Positions 13,804 to 16,462 of a DNA stretch of 16,462 nucleotides are shown here, piece by piece (within the stretch, counting starts at the first letter, position 1; each line of letters opens with the position of its first letter). The stretch is from positions 1-16,462 of the forward strand of contig JACCUV010000161.1 of the NCBI GenBank assembly GCA_013698495.1, in the 5' to 3' direction. The notes under the pieces are model-generated. The model did not search any database. It was given only the letters and a program-made list of their open reading frames with translations, and was not told where the DNA came from. The position numbers and the translations under genes were made by a program. Source of the DNA: Chloroflexia bacterium (GTDB taxonomy: Bacteria > Chloroflexota > Chloroflexia > Thermomicrobiales > UBA6265).

Positions 13804-14645
13804 GATTCGTCGTCCGCAATCGCGATCAGGGCGCCTTCACGACCGGCGTTCGGGCCATGGCCCCGATGCGAGAACCAGGAGTTCTTCTGCGTCTTGGTGC
13901 AAATGTCCGAGCTCTCGATGTGTTCGACCGACAATCCTGCGCGCATCAGCAACAACCGGTTGGCGGTAGGCACATCGAAGTGATGTTTGTGACCAGGCTT
14001 CAGGACAGCATCGTGGGCGACCCTTCCGAGATTGTCGGCCTGCGCCAGCCATGCCTCGATCACTTCGTCACCGACCTCATTCTCGCCGGGACCGATCGCG
14101 GGTCCGAGAAATGCGAGGATATCGACCGGTTCGCTGCCGAACTCCGTGCGCATCGACGCCACTGCCTCGCCACCGACATCCGCCACTGTCCCGCGCCACC
14201 CGGAATGGATTGCGCCAATCGCCCGCCGCACAGGATCAACGAGGAGAATAGGTTGGCAATCGGCGTGGAGGGTCATGAGGACGACATTCGGGGCATCCGT
14301 AATCAGGGCGTCGGCGTAGCCAACATGACTGCCTGGGTTGCGCGAACCCTTGCCGGCATCCTCGGCATAGACCCGAATCACGTCGTTGCCATGAACCTGG
14401 CCCATGGTCACGATTCGCTCCGGATCGACTCCGATCGACGCGCACCACAGCTTGCGCATTTCCCAGGCATCCTTGCGGTCGCGCGGCGTGCCCAGCCCGA
14501 TGTTCCCTTCGGCCTTGCCCATCCCCGGCACACGAAAGGTGAGCCCGTGGCGCACGAACGGCACGCCGGAGAGGAGCGCGGACCGCAGTGGGGGAGGGGA
14601 GTCCAGCCTGGTCGTACGTTGTATGGCGGCGGTGGCCTGGATCAT
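13800..14645 (-). CDS. pgeF: Laccase-domain protein (PgeF/YfiH, multicopper polyphenol oxidase family)
   Basis: Member of the PgeF/YfiH/LACC1 family; E. coli PgeF acts as an editing hydrolase on UDP-MurNAc carrying a wrong amino acid, and family members also show purine-nucleoside activities. The 281-aa protein carries the zinc-binding set: His in MGQVHGNDV, Cys in LHADCQPILLVDP and His in GAIHSGWRGT. It also has ADALITD, LGPAIGPGENEVG, SSDICTKT and FSHRGHG with GREGALIAIA at the end. The ATG overlaps the preceding stop (ATGA), with AGGAG about 5 nt upstream. It is the middle gene of a three-gene operon and overlaps yggS by 4 nt. The exact substrate in this organism is inferred from the family only. 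Confidence 0.93.
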   Translation of the reverse strand: MIQATAAIQRTTRLDSPPPLRSALLSGVPFVRHGLTFRVPGMGKAEGNIGLGTPRDRKDAWEMRKLWCASIGVDPERIVTMGQVHGNDVIRVYAEDAGKGSRNPGSHVGYADALITDAPNVVLMTLHADCQPILLVDPVRRAIGAIHSGWRGTVADVGGEAVASMRTEFGSEPVDILAFLGPAIGPGENEVGDEVIEAWLAQADNLGRVAHDAVLKPGHKHHFDVPTANRLLLMRAGLSVEHIESSDICTKTQKNSWFSHRGHGPNAGREGALIAIADDES

Positions 14646-16243
14646 GGGGTCTCCTCGGTTTCGTCACGCGCCGCTTCGAGAATGATCTGGTCGACGACGC
14701 GCTCGACTGGCGCGTGATCGTCGGTGAACACGGTCGTCACCTCGGTCACCTCTCGTATATTGCCGCTTTCGATGCTCGCTTCGCCAACCGTCTGAATCAG
14801 CGAACCGGGTTCCTGCGCGGCCAGCGAGTCCGCGAAATTCGCGAGCGCGGTCGGGGAGTTGGTGGCGATCACAATGCTGTTGGCGTAGCGTTCGGTGTCG
14901 ATGACATAAACATTAGGAAAAACGTCCCGCATCGTCGATGCTATAACATCCACCAGCCGGTAATCGGTGTCGGTGCGGCCGACGTTGATCACGGCGACGC
15001 CATCCGGTGTGAGGCGGTCCGAAACTTCCTCGAAAAACTCGCGCGTTGTGAGCTGGAATGGGATGTAAGGCTGCTTGTAGGCGTCGACGCCGATCAGGTC
15101 GTACTGCTCATTGGACGTCTTCAAGACATAACGACCATCTTCGATGATGACATTGAGATTCGGCTCAGTCATCGCGAAGTAGTCACGACCGACGCGGGCG
15201 ATCTCGGCGTCGATCTCCACGCCGTCGATCGGAATCGGGCCATACGCTGCCGTCAACTGCTTGCTCACGGTGCCTCCGGCGAGACCGATGAGCAGGGCGC
15301 TGTCGATCTGCGCCGGACCAGTCAGTGGGTTGAACAGCGGCGCGACCATGAAATAGTCCCATGGACCGCGGGTCAGCAACTGGGTTGGATCGTAGATCGA
15401 ATGCGTTGCGTGCCCTTCGTTGAGCGACAGCTCAAATGTCGAACCGTCTTGCACAACCTGGATGTAGTTGTCGCTCGATTCGGTTTCGTAGACCAAATCG
15501 CCGCCCTGAGCCGGACGGATCGCGCCGCCAGCATTGACGATCGACACGCCGGCGACTGCCACCGCGAGCACTGTCGCGAATGCCGCTTGGGGAAAGGCCC
15601 TGACACGGAGCAAGCCGATGATCGACGGCACGAACAGCATCCCGCCGAGGATCAGGAATGTGCGCCTTGTCCCAACCCATGGGATCAGCACCAGCACCGG
15701 CAGGAAGCTACCGGCGATCGAACCGATCGTGCCCAGGGCGTAGGTGTTTCCGGAGGTATGTCCGGAGTGATCGACATCGACCATCCGCAGGCGGATTGCG
15801 TAGGGACTTACGAAGCCGAGCAGCGTGATTGGCACGGCGAGGATCAGAAGTACACCCAGCAACGAGCCATAGAACGAGCCGATATCGACATCGGCGAAGG
15901 CGTCGAGCGAGAACTGGAGAATCGGCCGCGCCAGGTACGGCAGCAACGCGCTCCAGACCGCCGCCATCGCTGTGATTGAGTAGAGCAGCCAGCTTCGAGG
16001 ATAGCGATCGGCGAGTCGACCGCCGAGCCAGTAGCCGATCGCCAGGTACGTCATCGTCAGCCCGATCAGGTTGGCCCAGATGAAGGTCGAGTCGCCGAAG
16101 AACGGCGCGATCAGGCGCGACACGCTGAGTTCGGTTCCGATGCTGGTCATGCCGCCGAGAAAGACGATCAGGCCGATGAAGAAATCGTCGCTCCGGCTGA
16201 GTCTGGTTATCGTGCTGGTCTTGGCTGGTGCTGGGATGGTCAC
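14642..16243 (-). CDS. Membrane-anchored spermidine-synthase-like protein
   Basis: Protein of 533 aa with about seven N-terminal membrane helices (residues about 20-235) and a C-terminal spermidine-synthase-like Rossmann domain (about 255-510). The latter has ALLIGLAGGTVSKQL as the nucleotide-binding loop, GVEIDAEIARVGRDYF as the acidic strand-2 motif and IGVDAYKQPYIPFQLTTREF where true spermidine synthases have the D-x-x-D-P catalytic loop. The second acidic residue and proline of that loop are not conserved, so classical polyamine synthesis is doubtful. TTG 16300 extends the frame, but a likely -10 at 16302-16307 places the transcript start past it. GTG 16243 with AGGA just upstream is therefore preferred, although its 3-nt spacing is short. 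It is first in the operon with pgeF and yggS. Confidence 0.85.
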   Translation of the reverse strand: MTIPAPAKTSTITRLSRSDDFFIGLIVFLGGMTSIGTELSVSRLIAPFFGDSTFIWANLIGLTMTYLAIGYWLGGRLADRYPRSWLLYSITAMAAVWSALLPYLARPILQFSLDAFADVDIGSFYGSLLGVLLILAVPITLLGFVSPYAIRLRMVDVDHSGHTSGNTYALGTIGSIAGSFLPVLVLIPWVGTRRTFLILGGMLFVPSIIGLLRVRAFPQAAFATVLAVAVAGVSIVNAGGAIRPAQGGDLVYETESSDNYIQVVQDGSTFELSLNEGHATHSIYDPTQLLTRGPWDYFMVAPLFNPLTGPAQIDSALLIGLAGGTVSKQLTAAYGPIPIDGVEIDAEIARVGRDYFAMTEPNLNVIIEDGRYVLKTSNEQYDLIGVDAYKQPYIPFQLTTREFFEEVSDRLTPDGVAVINVGRTDTDYRLVDVIASTMRDVFPNVYVIDTERYANSIVIATNSPTALANFADSLAAQEPGSLIQTVGEASIESGNIREVTEVTTVFTDDHAPVERVVDQIILEAARDETEETP

Positions 16244-16301
16244 GTTTCCTGCCGGGCGGCGACGTTGACCACGATGAGCCAACCTGCGAATTTTCCCCAA
16301 A

Positions 16302-16307
16302 AGTATA
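16302..16307 (-). promoter_or_regulatory. Probable -10 of the three-gene minus operon
   Basis: TATACT on the minus strand lies in the 105-bp spacer between the right-edge gene and the spermidine-synthase-like gene. The predicted start near 16295 leaves about 50 nt before GTG 16243. No good -35 is seen, so this is tentative. Confidence 0.4.
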
Positions 16308-16348
16308 CGACCAGAGTCCGAATGTCGTTCCGAGCGTGCGAAGAATTC

Positions 16349-16462
16349 TCAGAAATCCAACATTCGAAAGATATCCGGGTGTGCTGGGAGCTTGACCGTG
16401 AGCCTCACGGAGCGACCAGGCTCGAAGAGCAACACTGCCCCCGCCGGATCAGCTCGGGGTGG
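16349..16462 (-). CDS. C-terminal fragment of an unidentified gene (right edge)
   Basis: A minus-strand frame enters from the right edge and runs 37 codons without a stop before TGA at 16351-16349. It encodes GAVLLFEPGRSVRLTVKLPA and then HPDIFRMLDF as its C-terminus. The composition and the alternation of hydrophobic and charged residues look like a real beta-rich C-terminal segment, and codon use is GC-rich at third positions. No family was recognised from so little sequence. It lies upstream of, and in the same direction as, the spermidine-synthase-like gene, separated by 105 bp. Confidence 0.55.
   Translation of the reverse strand, partial: PPRADPAGAVLLFEPGRSVRLTVKLPAHPDIFRMLDF

Noticed and set aside
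14588..15979. A 463-codon plus-strand frame opposite the spermidine-synthase-like gene
   Set aside because: Shadow composition, no motif, and it lies opposite a convincing two-domain protein in an overlapping operon.

Overview
This 16.5 kb window is high in GC and densely packed. It uses many GTG starts and several 4-bp gene overlaps. It looks chromosomal, and its conserved genes suit a Chloroflexota bacterium, perhaps Thermomicrobia-like. That placement is an inference from a large UPF0182-family membrane protein, an acpS-nnrD-alr cluster and VapBC-type modules. No rRNA, tRNA, CRISPR array, transposase or phage gene was seen.

Layout. (1) 1-195: left-edge spacer with a short hairpin repeat that recurs near 6.45 kb. 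(2) 196-894, minus: peptidyl-tRNA hydrolase (pth), divergent from (3) 1092-6438, plus: a run of housekeeping genes, namely a TatA/B-like translocase subunit, tgt (queuosine tRNA modification), acpS (4'-phosphopantetheinyl transferase), nnrD (NAD(P)HX repair), a two-CBS protein and alr (alanine racemase). tgt-acpS and acpS-nnrD overlap, and alr starts one base after the CBS gene, so at least tgt to alr look co-transcribed. (4) 6439-6619: convergent spacer with the second repeat copy and a strong bidirectional hairpin terminator. (5) 6620-8916, minus: a helix-turn-helix regulator with its own near-consensus promoter, a four-helix membrane protein and a WalJ/YycJ-like metallo-beta-lactamase-fold protein. 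(6) 9058-11946, plus: UPF0182 membrane protein.

(7) 12.06-13.09 kb, plus: a toxin-antitoxin island, the most unusual part of the window. An intact but short Phd/VapB-like antitoxin with no toxin of its own is followed by a vapBC pair in which both genes are broken. The antitoxin has one extra G in a run of five. The PIN-domain toxin carries an exact 37-bp tandem duplication that shifts its frame and removes the last PIN acidic motif. Undoing each lesion on paper restores a normal-length antitoxin and a normal-length toxin whose stop lies two bases from the end of the convergent yggS.

(8) 13093-16243, minus: a three-gene operon of a membrane-anchored spermidine-synthase-like protein, pgeF (multicopper polyphenol oxidase/laccase-domain family) and yggS (PLP homeostasis), each pair overlapping by 4 bp. 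(9) 16349-16462, minus: the C-terminal end of an unidentified gene running off the right edge.

No clearly new multi-gene system was found. The best leads are the doubly broken vapBC locus, the paired hairpin repeats, and the TGTACG repeats laid over the promoter of the HTH gene.
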